DNA of 64,000 nucleotides from Ga0077560 sp046330395 (lineage in GTDB: Bacteria; Actinomycetota; Thermoleophilia; Miltoncostaeales; Miltoncostaeaceae). Where the stretch lies: assembly GCA_046330395.1 (NCBI GenBank), contig JAXLSS010000004.1, forward strand, positions 62,001 through 126,000. The letters run 5' to 3'. Below are positions 1 through 9,105 of this stretch, piece after piece. Each line of letters starts with the position of its first letter. Within the stretch, counting starts at the first letter, position 1. The translations under genes and the position numbers were made by a program. The notes below the pieces were generated by a model, which was not told the DNA's origin, did not search any database, and was given only the letters and a program-made list of their open reading frames with translations.

Positions 1-3000
1 CGGTCACCGTGACGGCGTCCGGCGCCACCGACCCCCAGTCGGGCGTGTCCGGGTACGAGCACCGGGTCAGCACCGACGGCGGGGCCATCTGGAGCGGCCC
101 CGCGGCGGGGACCGCGGTCACGGTGGCGGCCGAGGGCGAGGCGCTGGTGGAGTTCCGGGCCGTCAACGGCAACGGCGACCAGGGCGGCTGGGTGCGCGCC
201 ACCGTCCGCATCGACCGCACCACCCCGCCCGCGCCCACCACCGGCGGCGGTTCGGCGGCCTGGCAGTCGGTGGCGTCGCTGACCATCACCGGGAACGCGC
301 CCGCCGAGCCGTCCGGGCTCACCTACGAGCACCGGCTCAGCACCGACGGCGGCGGCACCTGGAGCGCACCCGCCACCGGGGCGCCGGTCACCGTGAGCGC
401 CGAGGGGCAGACGCTGGTGCAGTTCCGAGCGGTGGACGGGGCCGGCAACACCGGCGGCTGGTCGGCGTCCGAGACGGCGCGCATCGACCGCACCGCGCCC
501 ACCGACCCCACGGTGTCCGGCGGCAGCCCCGCGTGGCAGAACGTGGCCTCGGTCACCGTCACCGCCGGCGGGTCCACCGACGCGGGCGGGTCCGGCCTCA
601 CCGGGTACCAGTCGCGGGTCAGCACCGATGGGGGCGTCACCTGGAGCGCGCCCGCCACCGGCGCCGTCACCACGCCCAGCGCCGAGGGGGAGACCCTGGT
701 GCAGGCGCGGGCCGTGGACGGTGCGGGCAACCTCAGCGGCTGGGTGCAGGCCACCGTCCGCATCGACCGCGGTGCGCCCGCGGCGCCCACCGGGCTGTCG
801 GGCCCGGCGGCCACCAACGCCCCGCCGGCGCTCACCTGGAACGCCACCGCGGACGCCGTGTCGTACGTGATCACCCGCGACGGCACCCAGATCGGCACGG
901 CCACGGGCACCGCCTTCACCGACCCCGCGCTCCCCGCCGACGGCACGCACGCCTACCGCGTGATCGCCGTGGACGGCGCGGGGAATTCGTCTGCACCCAG
1001 CGCCGCGCTGAACGTGGACGTGGACACCGTGGCCCCGGCCATCCCCGGCGGGGTTGCCGGCGGGTCGCTCGCCTGGAGCAACGCGGCCTCCACCACCATC
1101 ACGGCCACCCCGGCGGGCGGCACCACCCTGCAGAACCGGCTCAGCACCGACGGCGGCACCAGCTGGGGCGCGGCGTCGGCGGGCGCGTCGGTCACAGTCG
1201 CGGCGGAGGGCGAGACGCTGGTGCAGTTCCGGGCCGTCGATGCCGCCGGCAACCCCAGCGGCTGGACCACCGTGTCGGCGGCATCCACCGTGCGCCTGGA
1301 CCGCACCGCCCCGGCCACCCCCACGGGCCTCACCGGCGCGGGGGTCACCGCCACCGCGCCGGTGCTGGGATGGGGTGCCGCGGCGGGCGCCGACGGCTAC
1401 CGGGTCACCCGCAACGGCACGCAGATCGGCACCACCACGGGCACCGCCTACACCGACACCTCGCTCCCCGCGGGCGGGTTCTTCACCTACCGGGTCATCG
1501 CCACCGACCTGGCCGGCAACGCCAGCGCCCCGTCGGCGGCCATCGGGGTGACCTACACCCCGTCGGATGTCATCCCGCCCGACACCGCCATCACCGGCGC
1601 GCCGGCCGGGCCGGTCAACACGGCGAGCCTCACCCTGGGGCTCACCGCCACCGAGTCGTCCACCTACGAGTGCAACGTGGACGGGGCCGGCTGGTCGGCG
1701 TGCGGCACCCCGTGGGCCGTGGGGCCGCTGGCCGACGGCACCCACACCCTGGCCGCCCGCGCGCGCGACCTGGCGGGCAACACCGACCCCTCGCCCGCGC
1801 AGGTGACCCTCACCATCGACACCGCCGCCCCGCCGGTGCCCACCCTCACCGCCACCGCCGACGCGTCGGTGCCGCTGAACAGCGCCACCGGGCAGGTGCA
1901 GCTGGTCACCACCACCTCGGGTGACGCGGTGCGCGTGGTGGTCACCGAGGGCGCCCGCGTGGCGTACGACGGACCCGCGGGCACCGTCACCGACGGCGGG
2001 CTCACCGACGGCGCGGTGCACGCGTACTCCGCGGTGGCCTACGACGCCGCCGGGAACGCCTCGGCGGCGGTCACCGCATCGGCCACCACCCCGGACCGCA
2101 CCCCGCCCGCGCGGCCCGCGGCTCCCGGCGGCTCCGGATCGCCGCTTGCCCTCACGTGGACCCCCGTGGCCGGCGCGAGCGGCTAAACCCTGCTGCGCGA
2201 CGGCACCCCGGTCACCACCACCGCGGCCACCTCGGCCACCGACGCGGCCGGCGTGGACACCACGGCCCCGCCCACACCCGGCGGGCTCAGCGCCAACATC
2301 CTGGGCGACGGCCGCATCGCCCTGGCCTGGGCGGCGGTGGCCGACGCGGGCAGCCCCTTCACCTACACCGTGCGGGCCCAGGACGCGGCCGGCAACACCA
2401 GCACCCTGTCCCCGGGCGCCCCGCTGCTGTCCACCTCCGGCCTGGGCGTGTACCGCGTCACCCTGGACGGGTCGCCGCTGGCCGACACCGCGGCCACCAC
2501 GTACTCCATCAGCGGCCTGCCGGCCGGGTCCAGCCACACCATCACGCTGCAGGCGGTGGACGCCGCGGGCAACGTGTCGGCGGCAACCGCGCCCATCACG
2601 CTGCAGATCCCCGTCACGCTGGCGTCCATCCCGGCGCTGCGGCTCACCGCCAACCACGTGTACGCCCGCCCCGGCGACCCGGTGAGCTTCACCGCCCTGC
2701 TGGGCGACCCCGCCACCTCGTCCGGCGTGCACTGGACCCTGGCGCCCGGCGCCCACGCCGACGGCGCCCAGGTGGACTTCACCTACGCCAGCGCCGGGCG
2801 CCGCATGGTGTACGCCACCCTCACCGGCGCCGACGGTGCCACCACCGTGGCCGTGCTGGAGGTCACCGTGGACGCCACGGCGCCCGAGCTCACCGTCACC
2901 CAGCGCGGCGCCCTCCTGACCGTGGCCGCCACCGACGCCGAGTCCGGGGTGCAGACACTGGAGTGGGCCCCCCAGGGTGGCGCCATGCGGCCGGTGGCCG

Positions 3001-3620
3001 ACGGGCGCATCCCGCTGACCGAGGGCGCCAACCACATCACCGTGCGGGCCGTGGACCGTGCGGGCAATGCGCGCCAGCTCACCCGTGACGTGACGCTGGA
3101 CATGACGGCCCCCGCGCTGTCGGTGCGCGTGCCCCGCCTGGCCCTGGGCACGCGGGCGACCGTGGCCGTGACGGCACGGGACGCCGGCAGCGGCCTGGCC
3201 ACCCTCACCTGGGACGGCCGCACGTTCACGGCGGTGCCCGCGCGGCTGATGGTCCCCGCCGGCCGCCGCGTGACCCTGGTACTCACCGACCGCGCCGGCA
3301 ACACCAGCAGCGCCAGCTTCACCGTCCCCGGCGCCTCCGGGGTGCCGAAGGGCGTGCACGTGGCCTGGAACGCCGGCGTGCCCCGCCTCACCGGAGATGC
3401 GCTGCGGTTGCTGCAGACCACCCAGCGGGAACTGCAGGTGCTGCGGCGCCTGCCCGCCCGGTGGGCCCCCGCCGACCGGTACACGGCCGTGCTGGCCCAC
3501 GTCATCCGCATGTACCAGCTGCACGGCCACCTGAAGGTCACCGGCAACGTGGACGCGTCCACGCGGGCCGCCCTGGCCCGGGACGTTGCCCTGCGGCAGG
3601 TCACCGTCACCGGCCGCTGA
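1..3620 (+). CDS. Large repeat-built surface protein (5' end outside window), interrupted by in-frame TAA at 2184-2186
   Basis: Coding continues from the window edge to a TGA at 3618-3620 in one frame, broken only by TAA at 2184-2186. The upstream part has repeated Ig-like modules of the OmpL47/FN3 kind: each ends in a variant of 'FRAVDGAGN' and restarts with 'IDRTAP'. Other modules are FN3-like (ITRDGTQIGTATG). The stop falls where sister modules read GY-x-TRDG; here the text is ASG-stop-TLLRDG, so a TAC to TAA change explains it and homology continues unbroken after it. The last roughly 90 residues contain a helical stretch (LLQTTQRELQVLRR, then HGHLKVTGNVDASTRAAL) resembling a peptidoglycan-binding domain. 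It is probably a cell-surface adhesin or wall-associated protein. No membrane anchor is visible at the C-terminus. Whether the stop is real or a base error cannot be decided here. Confidence 0.75.
9..1310 (+). repeat. Tandem Ig-like modules encoded as degenerate DNA repeats
   Basis: Modules of roughly 250-300 bp recur. Each carries a 'STDGG' turn, then a W-S-A-P segment, then 'AEGE-LVQFRAVD-AGN' and a closing 'IDRTAP' linker. Examples of the STDGG codons lie near 70, 345, 620 and 1145. The DNA identity is high enough to see by eye, which suggests recent duplication or gene conversion. Confidence 0.7.
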
Positions 3621-3626
3621 GCGCGA

Positions 3627-3655
3627 CCGGACCCGGGGGCGCCCCCCGGGTCCGG
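3627..3655. terminator. Strong 13-bp hairpin between convergent genes
   Basis: A perfect inverted repeat, CCGGACCCGGGGG and its complement, is separated by a 3-nt loop. It starts 6 bp after the stop of the surface protein and ends 13 bp before the stop of the converging DUF937 gene, so it could serve both. There is no U-tract, which is common in high-GC actinobacteria. Confidence 0.7.
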
Positions 3656-3668
3656 CGAGGGGCGCTCC

Positions 3669-4094
3669 CTAGTGGCCCAGCATCTTGGCCAGCTGGCCCA
3701 GCTGGTCGGTGAGGCCGCCCTGGTCGGGCACCTGGCCACCGGAGGTGACCTTGTTGACCACCTCGGGCAGCAGCTGCGCCAGGCCGCCCGCGGCCTCCTC
3801 GTGCGACACGCCGGCCTCCTGGGCCACGCGGGCAACCTCGTCGTGACCCAGCGCCTGGGTCACCTGGTCGGCGCTGATGGGCTGGTTGTCGCCGTTGGAC
3901 ACCCATGACTGTGCCTGGTCCTGCATCCCGGCGCCGTTGAACTTGTTCAGCAGGCCGCCCAGGCCACCCGCCGCGCCGCCGCCGGCCACCATGCCCAGCA
4001 CCACCGGCGCCAGCTTGCTCAGGAGCGAGCCCCCTGAACCGCCGCCCAGCACCTGACCGGCCGCTGCACCCGCGAGGTCTTCGAGAAGCCCCAT
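3669..4094 (-). CDS. DUF937 (YidB-like) family protein
   Basis: 141 residues. The N-terminal half is rich in Gly/Ala/Leu (GLLEDLAGAAAGQVLGG, then a VAGGGAAGGLGGLL segment). It is followed by the typical DUF937/YidB signature 'WVSNGDNQPIS..QV..ALG' and by 'AGVSHEEAAGGLAQLLPEVV'. Family members are short, soluble or loosely membrane-associated proteins without an established function. It stands alone, diverging from the MFS transporter gene and converging on the surface-protein gene across a strong hairpin. Confidence 0.85.
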   Translation of the reverse strand: MGLLEDLAGAAAGQVLGGGSGGSLLSKLAPVVLGMVAGGGAAGGLGGLLNKFNGAGMQDQAQSWVSNGDNQPISADQVTQALGHDEVARVAQEAGVSHEEAAGGLAQLLPEVVNKVTSGGQVPDQGGLTDQLGQLAKMLGH

Positions 4095-4168
4095 GTCGTG
4101 TCTCCCTGTGTTTTGGGGGTGATGCGCGAAAGCGTACGGTTTCCCGTCGGTAAAGGGTTGGCCCGCAG

Positions 4169-5572
4169 GTGCGCCGGAGCCGCTACAACTGGCACGTGCT
4201 CGACCAGGCCCTCACCGTCAGCGGGTCGCCCCGCCTGCGCGCCGTGGTGCTGGCGGTGGTGGTGGGCGTGGTGCTGGCCGACTCGTCCGTGGTGATCCTG
4301 GCGCTGTCGGACATCCTCACCCAGTTCAACGTGTCGGTGGCGCACGTGGCGTGGGTGCTCACCGCCTACAACCTGGTGCTGGGGCTGGCGGCGGTGCCGT
4401 CGGCCTTCGCGGCCCGGCGCTGGCCGCGCGGCGTGTTCGCCGCCGGCGCGGTGCTGTTCGGCGCCGGATCGCTGGCGTGCGCGCTGACCCACCACCTGTG
4501 GCCGCTGGTGGGTATGCGCTGCGTACAGGCCCTCGGCGGGGCCATGGCCGTGTGCGCCGCGCTGCACCTGCTGCCGGCCGTCACCGGTTCACGGGGTGCC
4601 GCCACGCGGCTGTGGGCCATCGCCGGCGCGGTGGGCATGGCGGTGGGGCCGGCCGTGGGCGGGGCGCTCACCCAGCTCATCTCGTGGCGGTCCATCTTCA
4701 TCCTGCAGGTGCCGCTGGCCGCGGCGGCCCTGGTGGTGGCGGGCATCCCGCACCTGGCCGGCGCGCGGGGTGCGGCGGTGGAGCGGCCGCACTGGCGCGC
4801 CAACGCGGGCCTGCTGCTGGTGTCCGCGGGGCTCACCGCCGCGCTGTTCCTGGTGGTGCTGCTGATGATCGAGGGGTGGCGGCTGCGGCCCCTCACCGCC
4901 GCCGTGGCGGTGTCGGTGATGCCGGCGGCGGCCGTCATCGGCGGCCGCCTGATGGGACACATCGGCAGCGTGTGGGCGCGGGCCTCGGCGGGTGCCCTGG
5001 GCGTGGGGCTGGGCCTGTGCGCCCTGGCGATCATGCCGGGCGCGTCCATCTGGTGGACCGTGGCGCCGCAGCTGCTGGTGGGGATGGGGCTGGCGCTGGC
5101 CGTGCCCGCCCTCACCCAGGCCGCCCTGGCCGACCGGGCCGGGCAGGAGATCCACGGCGGCATCACCATCATGTCCCGCCACATGGGCGTGGTGCTGGGC
5201 ATCCTGCTGCTCACACCCATCTTCGTGGCGGACATGAACCGCCAGCAGTCGCGGGCCGAGAACGCCATGACCGCGGCGCTGCTGGACGCCAAGCTGGACG
5301 TGTCCACCAAGCTGGCGCTGGCCGACGCGGGGGAGCGCGTGCTGGCCTCCCAGGAGGCGGGTGTGCCCGACATCACCCCGGCGTTCCGGTCGATCAGGCC
5401 CAGCGCGGCCGACCGGCCGGCGTATGAGGCGTTGCGGGTGACGCTGCAGCACCGCATCGCCCGGGCGGCCACCGCCTCGGTGGCGCGCTCGTTCTTCGTG
5501 GCGGCGGCCATGGCGCTGCTGGCCCTGCTGCCGTTGCTGTGGTCGCGGTTCGGCAGGAGGGCGGTGACGTGA
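4169..5572 (+). CDS. MFS transporter, DHA2 (EmrB/QacA) type
   Basis: 467 residues with about 12-14 hydrophobic segments. The N-terminal helix bears 'LADSSVVILALSDI', in the position of the DHA2 motif around the first helix. The next helices contain 'WVLTAYNLVLGLAAVPS'. Proteins of this group are drug/proton antiporters in the inner membrane; the substrate is unknown. A non-hydrophobic stretch of about 80 residues precedes the last helix (NRQQSRAENAMTAALLD onward), probably an extracytoplasmic loop as in other DHA2 members. The start is taken as GTG 4169; GTG 4196, nine codons later, is equally possible. The stop overlaps the next gene's GTG by 4 bp, so the two are co-transcribed. Confidence 0.85.
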   Translation: MRRSRYNWHVLDQALTVSGSPRLRAVVLAVVVGVVLADSSVVILALSDILTQFNVSVAHVAWVLTAYNLVLGLAAVPSAFAARRWPRGVFAAGAVLFGAGSLACALTHHLWPLVGMRCVQALGGAMAVCAALHLLPAVTGSRGAATRLWAIAGAVGMAVGPAVGGALTQLISWRSIFILQVPLAAAALVVAGIPHLAGARGAAVERPHWRANAGLLLVSAGLTAALFLVVLLMIEGWRLRPLTAAVAVSVMPAAAVIGGRLMGHIGSVWARASAGALGVGLGLCALAIMPGASIWWTVAPQLLVGMGLALAVPALTQAALADRAGQEIHGGITIMSRHMGVVLGILLLTPIFVADMNRQQSRAENAMTAALLDAKLDVSTKLALADAGERVLASQEAGVPDITPAFRSIRPSAADRPAYEALRVTLQHRIARAATASVARSFFVAAAMALLALLPLLWSRFGRRAVT

Positions 5573-6072
5573 TCCTTGGCCGCACCGTGTGGCCGCCCCG
5601 CGACGGCATCGGCCTGGCGGCGCTGGTGGGCGCCGCGGGGGTGCTGCTGGTGGCCGTGTACCTGCTGCTGGGCGGTGGCCGCTACGACGCCTTCGCCGTG
5701 GCCGACCCCTGCGCGCATCGCGCGTGGCGCAACCCCGGCAACGCCCAGGAGCTGGCCCAGCAGGTGACCCTCTCGGCCCTGGACGGCGCGGCCTGCGACC
5801 TGCACGTCAGCCGTGAGGAGCTGGCGCGCGCGGTCACCACGGCCGACACGTTCCGCACGTTCACTCAGCAGCACGGCATCGACGACGCGCGCGCCCAGCA
5901 GGCCCTGCGGGTGGGGCTGCAGCGGGCCATCAGCGACGCGCAGGACGCCGGCGCCATCAACGGCGTGGTGGCGCTGCTGCTGCGGGGCGCCGCCAACAGC
6001 ATCCCGGCCGACCGGCTGCTGCAGATCGTGCGCGACGGCCAGCTCACCCAGCTGGGCAACATCCTGGGCTGA
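5569..6072 (+). CDS. Hypothetical single-pass membrane protein
   Basis: 167 residues from GTG 5569, which overlaps the transporter stop (GTGA) and has GGAGG 8 bp upstream; that spacing decides the start. One transmembrane helix is visible near residues 15-37 (GLAALVGAAGVLLVAVYLLL). A soluble, largely helical domain rich in Ala, Gln and Arg follows. I do not recognise a family. Its tight coupling to the exporter suggests an accessory role, but this is inference only. Confidence 0.7.
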   Translation: MILGRTVWPPRDGIGLAALVGAAGVLLVAVYLLLGGGRYDAFAVADPCAHRAWRNPGNAQELAQQVTLSALDGAACDLHVSREELARAVTTADTFRTFTQQHGIDDARAQQALRVGLQRAISDAQDAGAINGVVALLLRGAANSIPADRLLQIVRDGQLTQLGNILG

Positions 6073-6707
6073 TGGGCGGGCCGATGTCCACCGGGTCGCC
6101 CATGACCGTGCAGCGCATCGACGAGGGCCTGTGGCGCTGGACCGCGCCCCACCCGGGATGGCGCTCGCCCAAGGGCGGCTGGGACCCCGAGGTGGCCTGC
6201 GTGTACCTGGAGTGCCCGGACGCCGTGGTGGTGATCGACCCGCTGGTGCCCGCGGAGCCCGCCGATCGCGAGCGGTTCTGGCGCGCCCTGGACGGCGACG
6301 TGGCGCGCCTGGGGCTGCCGGTGCTGGTGGTGGTGAGCGTGCGCTGGCACGCGCGCAGCGCCGCGGAGGTGGCGGCCCGCTACCCGGTCGCGCGCATCTG
6401 GGGGCCGCGGCCAACCCGGGCCCCGCTGGCGCAGGGCCTGCACGGCATCCGCATCCCGGCGGGTCGCGAGTACGCCATGTGGATCCCCGCGCACCGCACG
6501 CTGGTCACCGCCGACACCCTCCTGGGCGACGGTGCCGGCGGGCTCACCATGTGCCCGCGGTCGTGGCTGCCGGCGGGGCGCACGCTGGACCAGCTGCGCG
6601 CCGACCTGGCGCCGCTGCTGGACCTGGACGTGCGCCGCGTGCTGACCTCCCACGGCCCGCCGGTGCTGGAGGGCGGTGCCGCCGCGCTCAGATCAGCGCT
6701 CGGGTGA
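6072..6707 (+). CDS. Metallo-beta-lactamase-fold protein lacking the usual metal motif
   Basis: 211 residues; ATG 6072 overlaps the previous stop as TGATG. The layout matches the MBL fold: an early 'EVACVYLECPDAVVVIDPLVP' strand-turn, then 'VLVVVSVRWHARSA', an 'HRTLVTADTLLG' strand (the position of the later metal-ligand Asp), and a terminal 'VLTSHGPPV'. The classical HxHxDH is replaced by RWHARSAAE. Only one His of the motif remains, so binuclear zinc hydrolysis is doubtful. The 3' end overlaps the converging DUF3037 gene by 15 bp. An intact active site using other ligands cannot be excluded. Confidence 0.7.
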   Translation: MGGPMSTGSPMTVQRIDEGLWRWTAPHPGWRSPKGGWDPEVACVYLECPDAVVVIDPLVPAEPADRERFWRALDGDVARLGLPVLVVVSVRWHARSAAEVAARYPVARIWGPRPTRAPLAQGLHGIRIPAGREYAMWIPAHRTLVTADTLLGDGAGGLTMCPRSWLPAGRTLDQLRADLAPLLDLDVRRVLTSHGPPVLEGGAAALRSALG

Positions 6708-7088
6708 GGCCACCAGCCGCCTGAAAAGGCGCTCCAGCGCGGCCCGCGGGTCGGTGCACACGCCGGTGTGCACCTCGGAGGGCTGCACGATGGTGCTGAC
6801 CGGCGCGGTGAGCCAGTGGAAGCGCTGGTGGGCCGCCAGGGCCGCCATCGGGCCGGCCGCGGGGTCGCCCGCCGCCACGCCGGCCAGCGAAGCCAGGTAG
6901 CGCTCCACCGCGTCGGCGTCGGCGCCGGGGGCCAGCCGCGCCAGCCGCTCGCGGTCCAGGTGCACCATGGCCCCCAGGAAATCCAGGGTGCGGGCGAACA
7001 GCACCACCCCGGCGTTGATGCGCTCCCCCCGCTCCACATCGGGCACCACGCGCCACAGCGCGTACTGGAACGGCTCATCGCGCGGCAC
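6693..7088 (-). CDS. DUF3037 family protein
   Basis: 131 residues from GTG 7088, which lies inside the 3' end of the HipA-like gene (14-bp overlap). The family signature is clear: FQYALWRVVPDVERGERINAGVVLF, then a long helical middle and 'RFHWLTAPVSTIVQPSEVHTG', ending in 'ALERLFRRLV'. DUF3037 genes are commonly found next to HipA-like kinase-fold genes. Function is not established. Third gene of the serB-hipA-like-DUF3037 operon. Confidence 0.85.
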   Translation of the reverse strand: MPRDEPFQYALWRVVPDVERGERINAGVVLFARTLDFLGAMVHLDRERLARLAPGADADAVERYLASLAGVAAGDPAAGPMAALAAHQRFHWLTAPVSTIVQPSEVHTGVCTDPRAALERLFRRLVASPER

Positions 7089-7857
7089 GCGCCACCTCCG
7101 CCTCCCGGGCGAACGCCCGCGGCCCGTCGCGGCGCGCGGTGAGGAACCGCAGGTACGCCTCCCGCCGTGCCGCCGGGGCCACCCCGGGCTCATCCTGCAG
7201 CCACTCCTCGGGCACGGCGTCCACCGCGTCCCGCAGCAGGGCGTCGGTGCAGCGCGGCACCAGGCGCGCGTCGGCGTCGGCCACCGAGGAGGCCAGCCGC
7301 AGCAGCACATGCGCGCCCACGTCGGGCAGCGTGCGGTCCTCCGCGCCGGTCAGCGCCCAGTCGGCGTGCTGCGGGTACAGGGCGGCCCCGTGGTCGATCA
7401 GCCAGGTGCGGCCGTGCCACACCAGCAGGTTGGGGTTGCGCGGGGTGCGGTCCACGTTGAGGGCGAAGGCGTCCAGCCACACCACCTCCGCGGCGGTGTC
7501 CGCATCCACGGGATCGCGGCCCGAGGGATCCCACCCGAGCGCCCCCGGCAGGAAGTCCATGCCCAGGTTGAGGCCGGTGCTGGCCCGCATCAGCGCCTGG
7601 ATCTCGGGGTCGGGCTCGGCACGCCCCAGGGCGTCGTCCAGGTGCAGCACCACCAGCTCCGGCACGGGCAGGCCCAGCCCCTGCGCGGTGCGGCCCACGA
7701 TCATCTCGGCCACCAGCACGCGCGGGCCCTGCCCGGCGCCGCGGAACTTGCACACGTACATGCCGTCGTCATCGCCCTCCACCAGGCCCGGAAGCGACCC
7801 GCCCTCCCGCAGCGGCGTGACGTACCGGGTGGCCGTCACCCGTCGCGGCACGCTCAC
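7075..7857 (-). CDS. HipA-like kinase-domain protein
   Basis: 260 residues from GTG 7857, overlapping the serB stop by 4 bp. It opens with a short glycine-rich turn and 'MYVCKFRGAGQGPRVLVAE', matching the ATP-holding Lys region of the HipA fold. Later it has 'LDAFALNVDRTPRNPNLLVW', like the HipA catalytic D-R...N-x-N loop, and 'LIDHGAALY', like the metal-binding Asp segment. HipA proper is a Ser/Thr kinase toxin; this short form lacks the HipA N-terminal subdomain and sits with DUF3037 instead of HipB. Substrate and role are unknown. Confidence 0.8.
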   Translation of the reverse strand: MSVPRRVTATRYVTPLREGGSLPGLVEGDDDGMYVCKFRGAGQGPRVLVAEMIVGRTAQGLGLPVPELVVLHLDDALGRAEPDPEIQALMRASTGLNLGMDFLPGALGWDPSGRDPVDADTAAEVVWLDAFALNVDRTPRNPNLLVWHGRTWLIDHGAALYPQHADWALTGAEDRTLPDVGAHVLLRLASSVADADARLVPRCTDALLRDAVDAVPEEWLQDEPGVAPAARREAYLRFLTARRDGPRAFAREAEVARAAR

Positions 7858-9053
7858 GATGCACCGTCCAGGTCCGCCTCCTCAACCTCCTCGCGGGTGA
7901 TGCCCAGCATGAACAGCACCGCGTCCAGGTAGGGGACGTTCACGGTGGTGTCGGCCTGCGCCTGCACCAGCGGCTTGGCGTTGAACGCCACGCCCAGCCC
8001 CGCCAGGGCCAGCATGTCCAGGTCGTTGGCGCCGTCCCCGATGGCCACGGTGCGGCTGAGGGGCAGGTCCTCCAGGGCGGCGAACTCCCGCAGGGCGTTG
8101 GCCTTCTCGCGCCGGTCCACGATGGTGCCCACCACGCGGCCGGTGAGCACGCCGTCCACGATCTCCAGGCGGTTCGCCCGGGCGTGGTCGATGCCCAGCT
8201 CGTCGGCGATGGGCTGCACCACCTCGATGAACCCCCCGCTCACCACCGCCACGTGCATCCCCAGCCGCTTGAGGGTGCGCACCAGCGTGCGGGCCCCGGG
8301 GGTGAGGCGCACCGACCGGCGCACCGCGGGCAGCACCGACTCCGGCAGCCCGGCCAGCACGGCCACGCGGGCCCGCAGCGACTCGGCGAAGTCCAGCTCG
8401 CCGCGCATGGCGGCCTCGGTGATGCGCGCCACCTCCTCGCGGCGCCCGGCGTGGTCGGCCAGCAGCTCGATCACCTCGTCCTGGATCAGCGTGCTGTCCA
8501 CGTCCATCACCACCAGCCGCCGCCCCTGCCGGGCGAGGCCCCCCGGCGCCACGGCCACGTCCACGCCCAGCTCGTGCGACACCAGGCCCAGCTCGGCGCG
8601 CAGCCGTTCCACGTCCGCGCCCGAGCAGTCGAACTCGATGGTGGTCACGGGTGAGCGCGCCAGCCGCTGGATGCGGTCGATGTTGGCGCCGTGCGCGGCG
8701 ATGCACTCGCTCACCGCGGCGACCGCCGCGGCGGTGAGCGGCGCGCCGATCACCACCACCGCGGCCCGCCCGGTGCGGCGCCGGCGGTTGTCGCCGGTGC
8801 CCGAGTCCATGCGCACGGCCACGCCCAGCCGCCCGCACACGTCTTGCACATGGGCCCGCAGCCCGGCCTCGTCGCCGGTGCGGAACAGCACGGCCAGGGT
8901 GAGGCGGCCCCGCACCACCACCTGCTCCACGTCCAGCACCTCGGCGCCCAGCGGGGCCACCTCGTGGAACAGGCCGCTGGTGAGCCCGGGCCGGTCATCC
9001 CCGGTGATGGTGCACAGCAGGGTGGGGGATGCGTCCGGGCTGGGCACGCGCAC
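7854..9053 (-). CDS. serB: Phosphoserine phosphatase with N-terminal ACT domains
   Basis: 399 residues from GTG 9053 (GTG 9047 also possible). It hydrolyses O-phosphoserine to serine, the last step of serine biosynthesis. An ACT-like domain begins at about residue 8 (LLCTITGDDRPGLTSGLF), with a second ACT-like part before residue 190. The HAD phosphatase has motif I DVDSTLIQ (nucleophile Asp), motif II 'VVSGGF', a Lys in 'DRREKANAL' and motif III 'AIGDGANDLDML'. The ACT domains suggest amino-acid feedback. It is the first gene of a minus-strand operon with the HipA-like and DUF3037 genes and diverges from the purine nucleoside phosphorylase gene across 52 bp. Confidence 0.95.
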   Translation of the reverse strand: MRVPSPDASPTLLCTITGDDRPGLTSGLFHEVAPLGAEVLDVEQVVVRGRLTLAVLFRTGDEAGLRAHVQDVCGRLGVAVRMDSGTGDNRRRRTGRAAVVVIGAPLTAAAVAAVSECIAAHGANIDRIQRLARSPVTTIEFDCSGADVERLRAELGLVSHELGVDVAVAPGGLARQGRRLVVMDVDSTLIQDEVIELLADHAGRREEVARITEAAMRGELDFAESLRARVAVLAGLPESVLPAVRRSVRLTPGARTLVRTLKRLGMHVAVVSGGFIEVVQPIADELGIDHARANRLEIVDGVLTGRVVGTIVDRREKANALREFAALEDLPLSRTVAIGDGANDLDMLALAGLGVAFNAKPLVQAQADTTVNVPYLDAVLFMLGITREEVEEADLDGAS

Positions 9054-9105
9054 AGGGTAGTGGGTGGATCTGGTGTCGCTCCGTTCCGTGCGATAGTGCG
9101 CGGCG

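Noticed and set aside
1..2186. Tandem repeats as a mobile or recombination element
   Set aside because: The repeats are in frame and correspond to protein modules of one gene.
4366..6414. Very long open frame opposite the MFS gene
   Set aside because: Antisense open frames of this length are common at this GC content; composition is Arg/Pro/Ala-rich without domains, and the plus-strand genes are clear.
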